A stretch of 64,000 nt of DNA from Enchytraeus crypticus. Lineage: Eukaryota > Annelida > Clitellata > Enchytraeida > Enchytraeidae. How positions within the stretch are numbered: the first letter of the stretch is position 1; each line of letters begins with the position of its first letter. Made by a program: the position numbers and the translations under genes. Shown one piece after another: positions 35,505 through 49,800 of the stretch. The notes beneath the pieces were generated by a model. That model had not been told where the DNA came from. It saw only the letters and a program-made list of their open reading frames with translations, and made no database searches. The stretch covers positions 2,687,001 through 2,751,000 of the forward strand of contig CAJHZI010000253.1 of assembly GCA_905160935.1 (NCBI GenBank). Reading direction: 5' to 3'.

Positions 35505-35660
35505 TGATAATAATTAGAGTTTTACTGTCGTCCATAACAACATCGGCAACTATTGAGAAAAGTCCATTAATCAGAGCCGGTTAGCAAAGGAAAAAAAAAA
35601 AAAAAAACGGTAAAACTATTCCGAAATCCAGAAAGAACAGTCCAAAGATAAGCTATCCTG
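35505..35660 (+). mobile_element. R4 repeat copy, diverged
   Basis: AATTAGAGTTTTACTGTCGT, CCATAACAACATCGGC and CAGAAAGAACAGTCCAAAGA follow the family order. A long A run is inserted. Confidence 0.5.
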
Positions 35661-36184
35661 AGACAGGTTTTGAGGTTTTCAAATTTTTAACACGAAGTTT
35701 TTCAACACAATCGTATGGCCTTTGATTCATTCGTCAACTGTTCTAGGTACATGTAGCTGTACTGGATGAAACTTGCTTTAGGCAATTTCATATTGCTGCC
35801 AGAAAATAAATTAATTAATATGTATTACCCCACAGTCCAACCTAATATAGTTGCTGTGAACCAAATTCAGCAGTCCCCTAATAAAAAAATCCACATATTG
35901 TTTAGGATGGATAAATCAGCTCTATACTGTCACTCACGTTCAGTGTCACAAGTCATCTGTTCTCACGCGGTAGTGCAATATTTCCTTTTGCCGCCGCGCG
36001 TTCAACTACAGAACAATAGCGCAAATATTATTTATACATCTTCTCAAGTATAGATGAGAACACATTTATTCTGCAGTGAACAGGAGCTTTCTCTAACTGA
36101 AAGGAAAACAGCGAGCATCAGATGAGCTCAGAATAAGAGTGTCTCGCAATAAGTGTCGTTAAAAGCGCATCAATTTCGTCTTAA

Positions 36185-36250
36185 TGTATGCGGAGTTCAA
36201 ATCCTGGGCTCGCCCGTCACTGACATCGCTTTCGAGTGAGGAAACTAACT
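36185..36250 (+). mobile_element. SINE-A copy, 5' truncated
   Basis: Starts in the B-box region (GAGTTCAAATCCTGGGCTCG), then GTCACTGACATCGCTTTCG and GTGAGGAAACTAAC. Confidence 0.8.
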
Positions 36251-36689
36251 TTTTCAGAAAAAGCAGGTTTTATCTTTCATAAATAATTATATTCGAATGT
36301 TTCGTTTTAAAGGCATAATACCAGTAAAATGAATCTTCTAGAAAATACATGTATATTAAGATAATTATTAATTTTCTTAATTTCTGTATTTATTTATACA
36401 TATTTTTCCATAACACAACAGATTTTGCACAATATATACACGCAGTATATTTTGTATTTTGACTTGTTCTACTTTAATAATAATTTAAAACATAGACTAA
36501 TAATAGTAACCTACTGGGTCAGAAAGCACTTCAATATTTGTTTTAAGACCAATTTTAGCTTAATGTTAACATTCGTTCAACTATGGTTGTCTGTGAAACG
36601 AGTATGGCCGAGATTCTTCTTAAAAATTTAATTCGGCCGACTGGCAGGTTCAATTCTGCCGACGATATTCATGGTAGTGAAGTGAAATG

Positions 36690-36875
36690 TTTTGGATGAT
36701 CTTGAGTTATTTACGATGGACCAAGGAAATATTGCTCGAATGGATCTAGGAGATTTTTTAGTCAAAGCTGTCAACACTTGGTCTTCCAAGGTCACCCATC
36801 CATGTACTAACCTGGCTCGACGCTTGGTTTATTGACGCGCAGCTAACCAATTATACTCTAAATCTCGCCTCCACA
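36690..36875 (-). mobile_element. 5S-like SINE copy 3
   Basis: On the minus strand: ATAATTGGTTAGCTGCGCGTC, split from AAGCGTCGAGCCAGGTTAGT, then ACATGGATGGGTGACC and TTGGAAGACCAAGTGTTGAC. GGATGGGTGACC is closer to true 5S rRNA than in the other copies. A few bases after GACC are missing. Confidence 0.7.
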
Positions 36876-38494
36876 CTTAAGATTAATTTAGGCAGTTTTA
36901 CATGTTCTGGCAGGCTATATTCAATCATTTACATGATTAATATGATCACAAGTAAACTTAATTTTAATGTATTTTGTTTGCCGATATCAAGGTAGAAATA
37001 AAATTACAAAACACGCCTATAATAAGCTAATCTAAAGTGTCACTTATTACGAGTAGGTACAATAATTGACTTTCACCAAACTACACATGCATAGATTTCA
37101 GTTTAAAATATTATGTAAAGATTTGCATACCTCATAAACTGGTAAAAATAACGAATACTAAAAATCGTGTAAATACGATTAAACTGTAAGACAAATTTTG
37201 CAGGTCTTAATTAGAACGCTTATATGGCTTTGTACTCAGAAATGCCAGTAATTCAATGATTTAGTAACTTTATTTACGAAAAGCCGGCTCTAATTAAACA
37301 TGATACGCACGTTGCTTCGACAATAATCTCAGGACAGTAAATATTGTACGGAGGTCAGATGTATAAAGCATCAAAGATTGCAAAGCTTAATTCCTTCCGA
37401 TCTTGGAGTCCATATTATTACCTCTGGACAATTTTCTAAGACGAGATGGAAATGACAATGCCAACAGCAGCATTTAGAATATCTACAAGTATTATAAGTT
37501 AATTGCATAAACTAAGGTATTGTAATAACTTTGCAAGAGTAGTGGAGTATCGCAGATCTACAATATCGTAGCTTACTAACTGACGGTTTATTAGTTTATT
37601 TGTTTTATTTTTTGCATCTTGACGTTCGCTTGCTGTGTGTTCAACTGTTCTTCTTTTCAATTTCTTTTGCATACGAGGATTGTTTCCCCGAAATAAATAC
37701 ATATTTTAAAAAAAACTTTACTTAAGTTTAAGAACTTAAAGTTAAAAACTTCAACTTTAAAAGTTAGAAACTTAAAAACTTAAATTTACGACGCAAAATG
37801 ACGACTCTCAAGTTGCGGTCGTGATATTAGGTTTATAGAGAAAGCGAAGCAGAGAGGCTATTCTTGAGTCGATGTATTTCCTGAGGGGGTAACGTCACGT
37901 CTGAAATTTATACACACGGATTAGAGAGTGTAGGAGGCTCATATCTCTGGGAGATTTCTTTTATTGAATCAAGCAGATTAAAAATCTATAACATTGTCAC
38001 TGAGCGAGAGCAGATTAAAAATCTATAACATTGCAACTGAGCGAGAGGTATCGAATATAGATTTAAACTATTTTAATAACGTAAAACTTGAGAAATTGAT
38101 GGAGGTTATTCGGCAAAATTTTTGCGGTTTTTATACTTGGTGAGTAATTTCTTGACAAACTTTTCTCACACCCTTGGGATATTCAGATTTGAATTTTACA
38201 TTATACAAGCGAACCAATAGGCTTCTCAGCACACTATACATATGAGTTTTGAAATAACTGTTCAAATTATATTATTATAATAAATTAGTTAAGTATTAAT
38301 AATTACAAGTAAGGATTTAATTATTTATTGAACACTTGTTAATTTTATCGTAAAAAAGAAATAAATTAAATGTTACTATAGCACTTATGAGTGATAAGGT
38401 CATACCGTCTTATTATACGTTTAAACATTCTGCGCACATGCCATTCTGTTTTATCGTAGGCTAGAAGATTTACAGATAGACAGGTAATAAATGT

Positions 38495-38722
38495 GATAAG
38501 AAATAGAAAGATAAGCTGGATAGAACATAATATAAAGGGGATGGTTTGCTAAAGGATACGATAGAAGGAAGAATGCATGGGAAAATAGTAATAGGAAAGA
38601 CCAAGGAATGATGGATGATCTGATAACAAATTCTTATATACAGATGAAAAGGAACGCTGAGGATATAATTGATTGAAAGAGTTCTACGCCATGAACCTGC
38701 CGTCAGGCAGTGCACTAGAAGA
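38495..38722 (+). mobile_element. LINE-A 3' end, degraded
   Basis: Encodes in pieces S-W-I-E-H-N-I, T-I-E-G-R-M and K-R-N-A-E-D, and ends TGCCGTCAGGCAGTGCACTA followed by an AGAAAAAG run. Confidence 0.65.
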
Positions 38723-40317
38723 AAAAGAAAAGAATTTCTATGCAAAAGTAGCGAGAAATTTATAGCAAAGTTAACAGCGAAACTCCAGTGCCGTGTTGCT
38801 ACAGAGATCTTCAGGAATAAGAAGTTAACTCGAGCTAAAGAAGAAAAAACTAGTGAATCGCCTGAGGAAACATTCATCGGTTTATTCTCATTAGTTAAAC
38901 ACACTGCAAACAAGTTCATATGCTTGGGACTCTGCGGGTAACGAAGCTAAATATTCGCTCATTATTGAAAGGCTTGCGGCCTTCACGTCCTCTCATAGGA
39001 CGCCCTCGACAACTATACATCTTCATGTCGATGCCGGGACCAGCTGGTCCCAGTGTGATATGGGAACACGGCGGCTTCCCTTAACATATAATTCCGTTTA
39101 CAACCACGTTTCGTATATGGACAAAGGCTTCCGTTGAGAAAGAACAATTTCGTTCGCAACAATAAAATGTTTGGGTGTAAGTAGATTACAAATGAACAGG
39201 TTCGTGTACTGCAGAGGAATATTTATAAGTGCACATGAAGGCTTAAATTAAAACTAACAATTAAACCTTAAAATTAAATAAGAAAATAACAATTTAGTCT
39301 GTAACACTTCGCAAACAAAAATTAATAAATATTGCACCGGTTTCGCAGTTCTGGATGAAATATGTTAAGTATGATTTTACTTCAACTGTTGAGGACAAAT
39401 TCACCTTTCAAACCGTATATCGATTAGACAGGCCTTCAACAAATTAGATGTCATCAAGGATGACAGTATCACTACGACTAAACTTCAATTACGATTTAGA
39501 ATGAGATATTGAAACTAAATTAAACTTGATAAGCGCCAATTTGATTTAAACTTGCAATACTGACAGTCGACCGTTCCGACAAAACACTGACAAATATTTG
39601 ACAACAGTCCATCCAAATCGCAAGATGCTACACTAATCATTAAAAGTTAAACAATCGTAAACTATATCGCAATCTAAATTAATTCTAAGAATTTAACTCC
39701 ATATAATCATCTAACCTTGCATGCCAAGGTATTCAAAATCTAACTCAATTTCTATGTATTTACTACATACTATATTATCAGGCAGAATAGCTCGAAAATA
39801 TATTTAAACTGAAATGAAATGAATTAATTAATACGAATTATTTTCTGAAAAACTTCGATAGTACTTTCCTAGTGTTTGGACGTAAGGTTATAATGTGTCT
39901 ACTGTCTACCATTACGTCATAAGCACAAGACTTCCTTTCAAGACGAATCGACATACTCGAGTTACCATCAGTGACTAGGTAAAGCGTATTACATCTTTCA
40001 CATCATAAAGCTGCTGGCTGATGTTACGAGAGAGGAACTGTTGAATTGAATACAATTTTCTGACAATTTAAGGTTGTAGTGTGTTTAACGTCAAGGTTCC
40101 GAAACATAAGGCTTCTCTTCAAGACGACTCGACATACTCGAGCTAACGTCACAAAGATTAAGGTAATAGTAAGTTACTGGCAAGTCACTGGTATGTAACT
40201 TATCATCAAGAGGTTCATTCTTATATTTGACAGATATGATATAATTCATACAATTCATAATGTGTATATTCATCCCCATTCTCACGTCGACATAATTTAA
40301 AATTATCACCTTCCAAT

Positions 40318-43300
40318 TTATGTTAATTTCGGAAACAACTTAAGGGTATTTTGATATATAATACTTGACGCTTCTTCTACTGAAATGTTTTTAATTTTAC
40401 AGATTTCTTCCAAAGAAATTCTTATATTTGCCGGTTCGTTTCTCTCCTGAAAGTAGAACAAATATTAAAATCTGAGAAACTGCGCATATTAGTTCGTAAT
40501 ATACTATAATATTTTAAAACATACTTTAGATATGAGTGTGATACATGTAAGCAGCAGAGCACTTAACAAGTCTATCAAATATAGCAAGCATGAATATATA
40601 TATAAGACAGATACTAACCTGTAGAATTTATCTTAAATCGTTAGTGTGATAGAGTTTAAATATACTCTTTGCGCCTTGTTCTGGATTATTTGTTTATTAA
40701 AAAATCAATAGACTAAAACAGTAATAAAAGAAAATCAAAATAGCTGCATGATATGATCATGATCTGAAAAGTCAAGCACACTTGTAATCGTTTCATATAG
40801 TGCATCATTGTACCGTGCGCAATACAACCATCTAGCATCCTACTATGTTATGCATAATAGGAAAAAACGAGTCAAAATATTCTTAGGCATAAATTTCATT
40901 ACGAATTGGAAGGAAGGAGTGTGTAATTGAACTGAATTATAGACCGCAGTGGTTAAAGCGATCGAGAGCGAATTGACAGGTCCGTGGTTCGATTCCCGTT
41001 ACTTCACGACTTTTACACACTTTTCAAAAATGCGATGTAGGAAAACGGAGTTGAAATATTGGCTGCGTACATTTCAAGTGGTAGCTGTTCATATTATTTC
41101 GGCAGCTAGATTGATCCAATAGTGTTCAACATGAGGAGAGAGAGATAGAATTCTAATAACAAAAGTCTAGTTTAACGTCAGTTTCATGTCCCAAATCAAA
41201 TCTCTTTTTCTCATATTTGTTATTTCATTCTCTTGTTTACTCTGTTCTATGATTATAGGTTGCTATGTTCTCTGCGTTTGCTATGTTTGCATATTGTGTT
41301 CTGTCGAGAAAGAAAAATAAAAAATAAAAAATGCGAGCACTAGATTTGTATCCTGCACTGACCCGCAGCTGTCAGAAATACAACGGATCTCTTTCAGTGC
41401 AGATACATATCGGCACACCTCTTCAGATACAGTGAACATCAGCTCAAGTGCCTAATTGCGCAAACACTAAAAAGTACTTATTTCAGATTTCCGTTAGAAA
41501 ATTTTGAAAAATACTGTAAGCTAAATATTCTTGCATAGAAAACTGAGTAGTAAAGACGAAAGTAATTGTCAAACCATTTTATTTGGTCCGAGGGCAGGAG
41601 AGTCTGTCTCAAGTAGAATTCTGTCAATTGGTAAAGCCTTAACTAGACGAACTTTCTGAAATTAAAATTCAAAAAAATTAGATAAATTAATCGACATATT
41701 AGAGTCTCTCTATCTCTCTCTGTCTGTCTCTCTCTCTCTCTCTGTTCTGCCAAGTGAGAGATCCTATTTATACATTCTTACTCACACGCCGTTTTAAAGA
41801 GCACTCCATCGATCAATGAATTATTCGCTTCACGCCTTATCCATACCTTAATGTAGCCCATACATTGGGAATAACGTTGTTTCTCAGGTAGTTTCAGTCT
41901 CCTTCCTCCGTTCTTGTTCAGTGGCCTCTTACGACACGTGCAGTTTTTGGTTGGTCGGTTCTTCAGTCTCCCGGATAAAATACGGGAAGCATTAAATAAA
42001 TATTACAGTATTACATTGAAATCTATAATAAATTAAAAATTAAAAATTCGATAACTACAATGCCCATGTCTCAAACAACTCAATGCGAAAAATAAATGAC
42101 AATTTATCTGCAAATTTTTGAGAACGTATTTTCTGGATTTTGGAATTTAGTCCGTTTTGGACCTTCTTTTTGCTCACCGTCTAGGATTTGCCTCAATTGT
42201 GGTCAATGTTGTCATTGAAGACAGTAGCACTTTAATTGTTGTTGTTATTGAAATATTAATACTGTCATTAATTTATTAGTACAATAGTCTCAACACTCAG
42301 TGAAAGAATTATTTAGATGCTTCATTTTTCAGTCATAATTCATATTTCATTTATGAAAATTCCTAAAGCTCATCTACCATTTCAATCGCAGACGTATGAT
42401 AATAAGATTGAACGATTAGTGGAATAGAATATCACAGTGAAAGAGGCCCATATACGAGTCTAGATAAAGACAATTTAAAGAGGCAAAGCAATAAAACCAA
42501 ATTCAATAGAAGTCTATAAAATTTATTTGCATGCTTAATATGATTAGAATTATGTAAGCACAGAATTGATCATCGTGTTCTGCAAGATAATTTAAATTTC
42601 TATCCAATAAAGAATATATAACAAGAGCTATACATCTTTCAGCATTTGAAAATCGGTTAGAGTGAATTGGTCTGTAGTGATGTGTGCTGTGAGGATGTCC
42701 CTGACATCATACACGGACGAGGAAACTGACGTTAAACCTTATTATTTAAAAAGGCCAAAACCAAAATATTAACCTAATAAAACTGAAAGACAACGAATAG
42801 CAAGCGTCTGAACAGGTTATTTTACAATAACCATTTTTGTACACCATCGTGCTTTTCTCAAAGTAAAATGAGCAATAAAGTAATAGCAGGCAGAGATTTA
42901 TTTTTATTATAATAGCAGAAAATTTATTTTTTAACTCCTTAACGTCCCTATCCTCACCTAAGTATGACGATAGGCCGTCAACAACAATTATTCATTAATC
43001 AGCCTTTACAGTAATGTGCTGTGAGAAAATAAAAGGTTAACTGTGAGGTTAATGTGAAATAAACGATTAACTAGTCGATTTTAGAAAGAAGATCACAAGA
43101 ATTTAAAAAGAGAAGTTACTAACTTGTTCACTGTGGAGGACACACGGAGGAATGGAGAAATAGTATCCACACTGGACGCCCTCTAACGCCACTGACGGCT
43201 TCCCGTCGAATGCGTGCATCACAACATTGCGAGCGCCTGCGTCGATAAATTATAATGTCTAAATAGCTCAATGCCTTAATCTTGAATGTCTCAATAGAGT

Positions 43301-46300
43301 AGAGGTAACATCATGAAGTTTTAAATGAGAGATCCTGAGGTGAATAGAACCCTCGTGGATTTGAATCTCAGCCACGCTGACCTGAGAGTAAATTCTCGGA
43401 CATTCACTGGACTGTTTACACGAAAAATAGAATAAATTGCCTAAAGGTTGAAACTTGTGATATTAAAAGTGATAGATATCAACATAGTTGATCATTTAAC
43501 TATAGAGCGCGTTTACTTTACGTTACTGAGTGTAGAGAGTCTCATAAAATAATATCGCTAATTATCTAATTGCGTAAGGAGTACTTAGGGTGAAAATGTA
43601 GAAATATTTCCATTCATGGTGGTAGATGACAAATTAACTATCTCTCTCTCTTTCTCTCTCTCTCTCAGTGCACTGTCCACTGGCAGGTCCATGGTATATA
43701 ACGCTTCCGCTCCTCTCTGTCTTCCGTTTTCCTGGTTGTGATCACATATGAGTGGATCTTTAAAGAGAGAATTCCAGAGTTAAACTGAGGAGCACTTAGC
43801 TATAGTTGAATTAATACAATAGAAGTATACCGTACGATTTAATAAATGTGTCTTGTTTAAAATAACAGTGTAAATAATAAACAAGAGAGGAATACTTTAA
43901 AAGTAAATATTATTCCATGAACGTAAAAATATTAAAAAAACACTATATATCTTTATCAATTACCTTAAAATGTTCGTATATCAAGTATCTACCATCCAAT
44001 CAATAAACTGATCAATAGTAACACAGTCTTCGATAAAGACATGTAGAGTTACAAGTGCCACAGAGAAAGAATGTTCACATGTATAGAAAGAGAGTAAATA
44101 CATAATGCACGGTATAATGCAAACAAGTAAATTACCTGAACTCTTCAATAAACTAATCGTTGGCCTTCCAGCAGATCTTGAGTGAACGTTTCTGAAGAAC
44201 ACATTACATTTCTATTAACTTATACGTATTCTTATACTATGCTTATATTTATAATTAGAGATGAGGACAAGTTAGTTAAAATGTTACCTATTAAACGCTT
44301 AGTTTAGTTACACGAAAACTTGACCTGCTTCTCCTTTGCTAACAGCTACAGTTACTATCTATCTGTATGAAAGAATAATGTGTTACGACTACGGATAATT
44401 AAGATATTTTACCTTTCATAGCCAACTGTTAAAGGCCTATTCTATAACTCTAGACTAACAGAGCAAGAAATGCAAAGCTCTGTTTAATTTCTTGACAAAA
44501 GTGCGTATAATCTCGCATTCCAAAGTTCACTGTGAGAATAGTCAATGAGTATTTTGTGGAAAGACACAGTAGACTTTATATGGCGGTTTTACAAATTAGA
44601 AAAATCTTAAAAGTAAGTTAAAACGGTAGTTTACTAGTTCAAAAGACTTAACTGATCTTTTTAATTAGTGCATAGCTCATCTTATAAAACTTAGAAATAA
44701 GGGTCTATGTACTTACAACGGTAAATCATACTGGTCAGAGATCTTCACCTAATACACAGCAAATAATAAACACAATATCTATTAGAGTCACTAATCAGAA
44801 TTAAATTAATACATAAATACAACTAAAACTTATAAAATTCAAGACACGCATAGCCTACAACTACCGAAATGCTACATCGACATTTCTGCTCCAACATTAT
44901 GGAATTTCCTGCCAGAATATCTACGTAAATGTATTAGTATTGTAGTACTCAATACTATAATTGTAATGTATTAGAAGATTTTGTAAATGTATTAGTACTT
45001 CACGGAGCGAGACAAAACTCCGTTAATTTTCTTCCTAGGTCAGTATTCCGACCCTCCTGCCTCCGAAAATGGACTTTGACTGTTCTGATCTCGGTTTTAT
45101 TTTACTCGATCGTCATCGTGTGGTGCGTTGACGTCTGCTGATGCAGAGTCTGCATGATACGTCCCTGACATTGCCCTATGGCGAGGAACCGGACGTTAAT
45201 TTCTTATTGATATATCGATTGATTCCAAAATCATAAAGCACAAGCAGAATAGGTATAATATGAACTGTACTCGGATTAATATACATCAAAAACTATTTAG
45301 TCAATCTAGGATAGAATTTTCAACAACGAGGAGAGAAGACGACTAAATGACATACAATGTAAGTAAACATGCATTATTGTGAAATGATCAACTACGTTGA
45401 TATCTATCACGTTTTAATACCACATGTTTAAACCTGGAGGCAATTTAGTCCATTTTCCATATAAACAGTCCAGTGAATGTCTGACATTTTACTCTCAGAT
45501 CAGCGCGGCTGGGATTCGAACCCACGAGAGTTCAATTCATCTCAGGTTCTGTAATTTAAAACTTCATAACGTTAACCCTACGCTATTGAGACATACAATG
45601 TATTACAGCAGTGACACTTTGCTACATGATTAAAAATAATACGATAACAATAATTGTAATTCTAAATTGTATGCGAGAGTCAAAGAAGATATCCGGATGA
45701 AAACTTTCCAGCAGAGTACTATCACAGTCAATAGGATTCACTTAAAAATTTAACCGAAACATTTCCCCAAACATTTGGAACTAAAGATTATTTATTTGAT
45801 GAAAACAATATATTCCAAATACAGTGTGAGTGTGTGACATTAGTAGGCCAAAGTTGTCCTTTACTATATAATAATTGTTACTAAATTTGAGCAACAGATG
45901 TAAATATTAACAGCTAACTAAACCAATGTGAAACTAATTTCTATAAGAATAATAAGCATCATTTGAACAGCAGAAGAGATCAGCAGTAAGATGTCGTTAC
46001 TGTTGAGAAAAGGAACAATAAATATCGACCAAATCTAATACAGTCAGACAACAACGACCCTAAAGGTTCGGGTCTTCATTAGGAGCCGAACGGAACCATA
46101 AAAATGATGTAGGAACTTTACAGCGTGCAGCTGATTCTAAACTGATTTAAAGACAGTTTCCGAGAAGGAATGTGCGACAGAAAGTACGGAAATGATGGCG
46201 CGGAAAATAGAGAATAACACTGACAGCTGTCCATTACAATATATTATTATAGTATCTCAAGAACAATAACTATAACAGACGCTAAATACTTTAAATTCGT

Positions 46301-46816
46301 TATGGCATAACATAATATAACATAAAAACAATTAGAGTGCTACTGTCGTTCATGATAAAATGGAGCACTATTGGCACAAATCCAAGCCGATGAGCAAAAA
46401 GAAGGTTCAAAACGATGCACATTTCAAAATCCAGAAAATCAGTCCAAAGATAAAGGGAATTAAAAAAAGGAGATTTACGTTCTGGTCGCAACTCATGGAC
46501 ACTGGAGGGAAAAGAGAGATTGAAAAGGTAGGTCTTCAACTGCCTATAGAATTACTCAAAGGAATTGACCGGGTCAATGCAAAATATACTAAACGTACAC
46601 CGCACATATCGCATGACTAAGAACGATTACAGAATGGCAGTGAGAAATCACTTCAGAAGCATAATAAAGGTTATATTATCAATTTTCTTATTTATTTATT
46701 TAAATCTTTATTATGTGATCCTAAGTAAAAGAGAAAACAGACTATGTCTAGGAATATAGAACTTGGCTCGATCCCTCATTTAGCACAACTTTGGAGAGAA
46801 AGCGAGAGAGAGAGAG

Positions 46817-46855
<39 letters not shown>

Positions 46856-49800
46856 GAGAGCGAGAATAGAAAGCAGAATTAAACTGAAATTGAATTCATT
46901 TTGGAATAAAACAGAAAGAATCAGAGACAAAACTAATATACAAATCGACGTTCCGTTTCTAGGACAATTTGGGATAAATGTTGCTCAAAATACTTCACTA
47001 TCGTCCAGTAAATCCTCATACGCAGTCTTCCATTGTGACGTCGCAACGACCGTGGAGCACCCAAGGGCCCAATTCAGCACGAAACATCACGTTTTCATCA
47101 GGTTACCGCACAATGGCGGTGGGTTCAAAATAATTTCAAGGGGAAGAAAGATAGGCTAGCAACAACAGTAATATTCAATCTTAAATAGCTATGAGTCTGG
47201 GCCAGCGTAAAGCACCGAAATCAAGATTACTTGGTCATTCAAAAGTCATGGACTTATGAAGTTATGATTATGATTTAAGGTCACGGTTAAGTTCCGATAT
47301 CATAGACATGATCAAAGGCCAGAGGTCATGATCAGAGGTCATGATCAGAGGTCAGAGGTCATGATCATGAATTGAGGTCAACATTAGGATTCGAGGTCAT
47401 GATCATAAATCGAGATCAGGATTATAATAATTATAATAAAGCTGGTAAAGCTTAAGTTAACGTCAGTTTTCTCACTCGAAAGCGATGTCAGTGACGGGCG
47501 AGCCCAGGATTTGAACCCGCACCTACTGATCCGCGGTCGAATATCTTACCGACTTCGCCACTGGCTCCAGCCAGTGAATAATAATAATTATTTATATAGT
47601 TATTAATATTATTATTAATATTAATATAATTTTTTTTAATTGCCCTGGGCTAAAAAATAAGATAAAATAAAGACTTTATTTAATTAAAAGAAAGATGAAA
47701 AAATATTTAAAATAAGTTCCTCTATGCTCTGGGTGGCCGCATTCGCCAATGTGCCACGAATTATGCTATTATTATTACTATTATTATTATTATTATTATT
47801 ATTATCATAATCATCATTATTATTGCGCCAAGCACTGGTTAATGCCTGAGGTAATAGTTAAGATTTGAAGGTCACTGTCATGAATTGAGGCCATGGACTC
47901 AAGGTCATAACTCTCGAAGTCCTAGTCATGATCCAGATGTCAGGACGAAGATTCAAATCGATGTTCTAGACTCTACGGGGCTTTTGACACACGAGGAGGT
48001 TGAGTCGCTTACTCAAACTCTTTGTTCGTCATGGCTGACGGTAGCATTCTGTGTTCGACAGACTCATCAACAGCACACGTAAGCTCCGGACTACATAAAG
48101 CTGGTAAAGCTAAGGTTAACGTCAGTTTCCTCACTCAAAAGCGATGTCAGTGACGGGCTAGGATTTTTACCCCGCACCTACTGATCAGCGGTCGAGTATC
48201 TTACCGACTTCGCACAAAAGAAACATATCCAAGCGTGTACAGTCACTGCACGCTGAGCAGTTTTTAAAATAGTTGTAGCCTTGATGGGAATACACGCCGA
48301 TAGCCGATAGGCCTGCATGTCCTTATTTCAGGTAGATTTGTCATAATGTAGAATGTTTTGTGAATTCGTGAACATCAAATTTATTTATCTATATATTTTA
48401 AACGTTAGAAGAATTTAGAAATGAATTCTTTTTTGCCGACTGCTTAAACAAGCTTAAACTCATTTTGGTTACCTTAGGAAGAGTTGGAGTAGGAATATGT
48501 ACCTTGGACATGCCAAGAGGCCATTAGGCAGAACATTATGGAGAGAGAGAGAGGAAGACTTTTAGTAGGAATATGTACCTTGGACATGCCAAGAGGCCAT
48601 TAGGCAGAACATTATGGAAAGAGAGAGAGATAGAGAGAGAGAGAAGAGAGAGAGGAAAATCTGAGAAACGCCCGAGTCCATGGAATCATCGCTGATGTCA
48701 CAAGCAGGACTCTACCGAACTCCACGTCCTCCCAAACATCGAGCATTGATGACCAAGCGCGACACGGAAGTGCTAAAAAGTCATGACTTCCTTCTCGAAC
48801 AACTTAGGACAACGAGAAAGAACTGCAGCCGCCCCCCCCCGCATACAATTACAGAGCTTACAGAGCAAACTGGACAAATTAGTTTTTAATTTAACTTACT
48901 TCTCTAACAACGGCTCTGATGAAAACTGGTGTACCAAGTCCAAAACTCTTGTACTTAATTACAGAAAAAGAAACAATTCATGCATAAATTAAAGTTCTGA
49001 TCTGAGAATTACGTGATTCTGGAAATATAACGCTATCCAGTGTGTGTTAGACTATTTCTCAGTTAATATTTCTCCTTTAATTGTACTTTTTCTTCTGTGA
49101 CTTTTTTTCTTCTGTATAGGAATTATATAACAGAAATATTTTATAATCTTACCATTTCCTGTAGAACCAGACGTTGTGATTCCTTGCATGCGTCAGATTT
49201 ACAATAGCGAGGAGTAAAGTCAAGACCAACCTATAAATAGAAACAAACAGTAAAATCCCTAAAACCCAAACAGTTTCAATACTAGTTGTCTATTAGACTA
49301 CTATAAAGAATATTTTGCTGGAATGTGCCCAACGTAAAGTCGAAATCAATCTCTAAACAACCAACAGTAATTATGCAACAAGTAAGGTCAAACAAATACA
49401 TAGAGATGATAGTATATAAAAAACTAATTTTATACAATTGCCAAATGATAACATTAAGTACAAAAGACGTGGAGCTATAATTTAGAGGCAACTGCAGATA
49501 AGTGTATTTTCTTTACTACCTACAATGACTCAAAATATCAATATAAGGAAATTTTAAAAATTATTCCCTTTGCACTGTAACACATACTACAATTCAATGT
49601 CAGTATGATAAGAAAAAACATTAAATGAAAAAAATTCAGTAAATCAAAGAATTTATTAATTCTTGATTCTTTCAAAGTTAAGGATATTTGACAAAAAGCC
49701 TTGTGGCGCAGTGGTAGAGAGCTCGAGTTTTGAATCAAAGGTCGCGGGTTTCATCCTACGTAGCGACGTGGGATTTTTTCTTCCAGGTGACGAATAAAAG

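Larger units (their letters stand above)
28276..40317. other. intergenic region with repeats
   Basis: No credible host gene between the secreted-protein gene and TATDN3. It contains SINEs of families A, B and F, one 5S-like SINE, a degraded RLE-type LINE (30988), a long hairpin (34311), a hexamer satellite (34437) and a LINE-A tail. A GC-richer patch at about 38960-39120 has no long frame. Bases 36900-38490 and 39130-40317 are plain AT-rich sequence, the latter probably including the TATDN3 3' UTR. Confidence 0.55.

Noticed and set aside
38960-39120. GC-richer patch as a possible exon or CpG island
   Set aside because: All frames are short, no splice-bounded open segment was recognised, and its position downstream of TATDN3 does not fit a promoter for any gene seen here.
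46791-47159. 122-codon frame beginning with Arg-Glu repeats
   Set aside because: It starts inside a (GA)n microsatellite. The non-repetitive part has no recognisable domain, and TATDN3 intron DNA surrounds it.
49692-49765. functional tRNA gene
   Set aside because: A and B boxes are present, but the B box is changed, the acceptor stem does not pair, and about 165 bases of SINE body follow.
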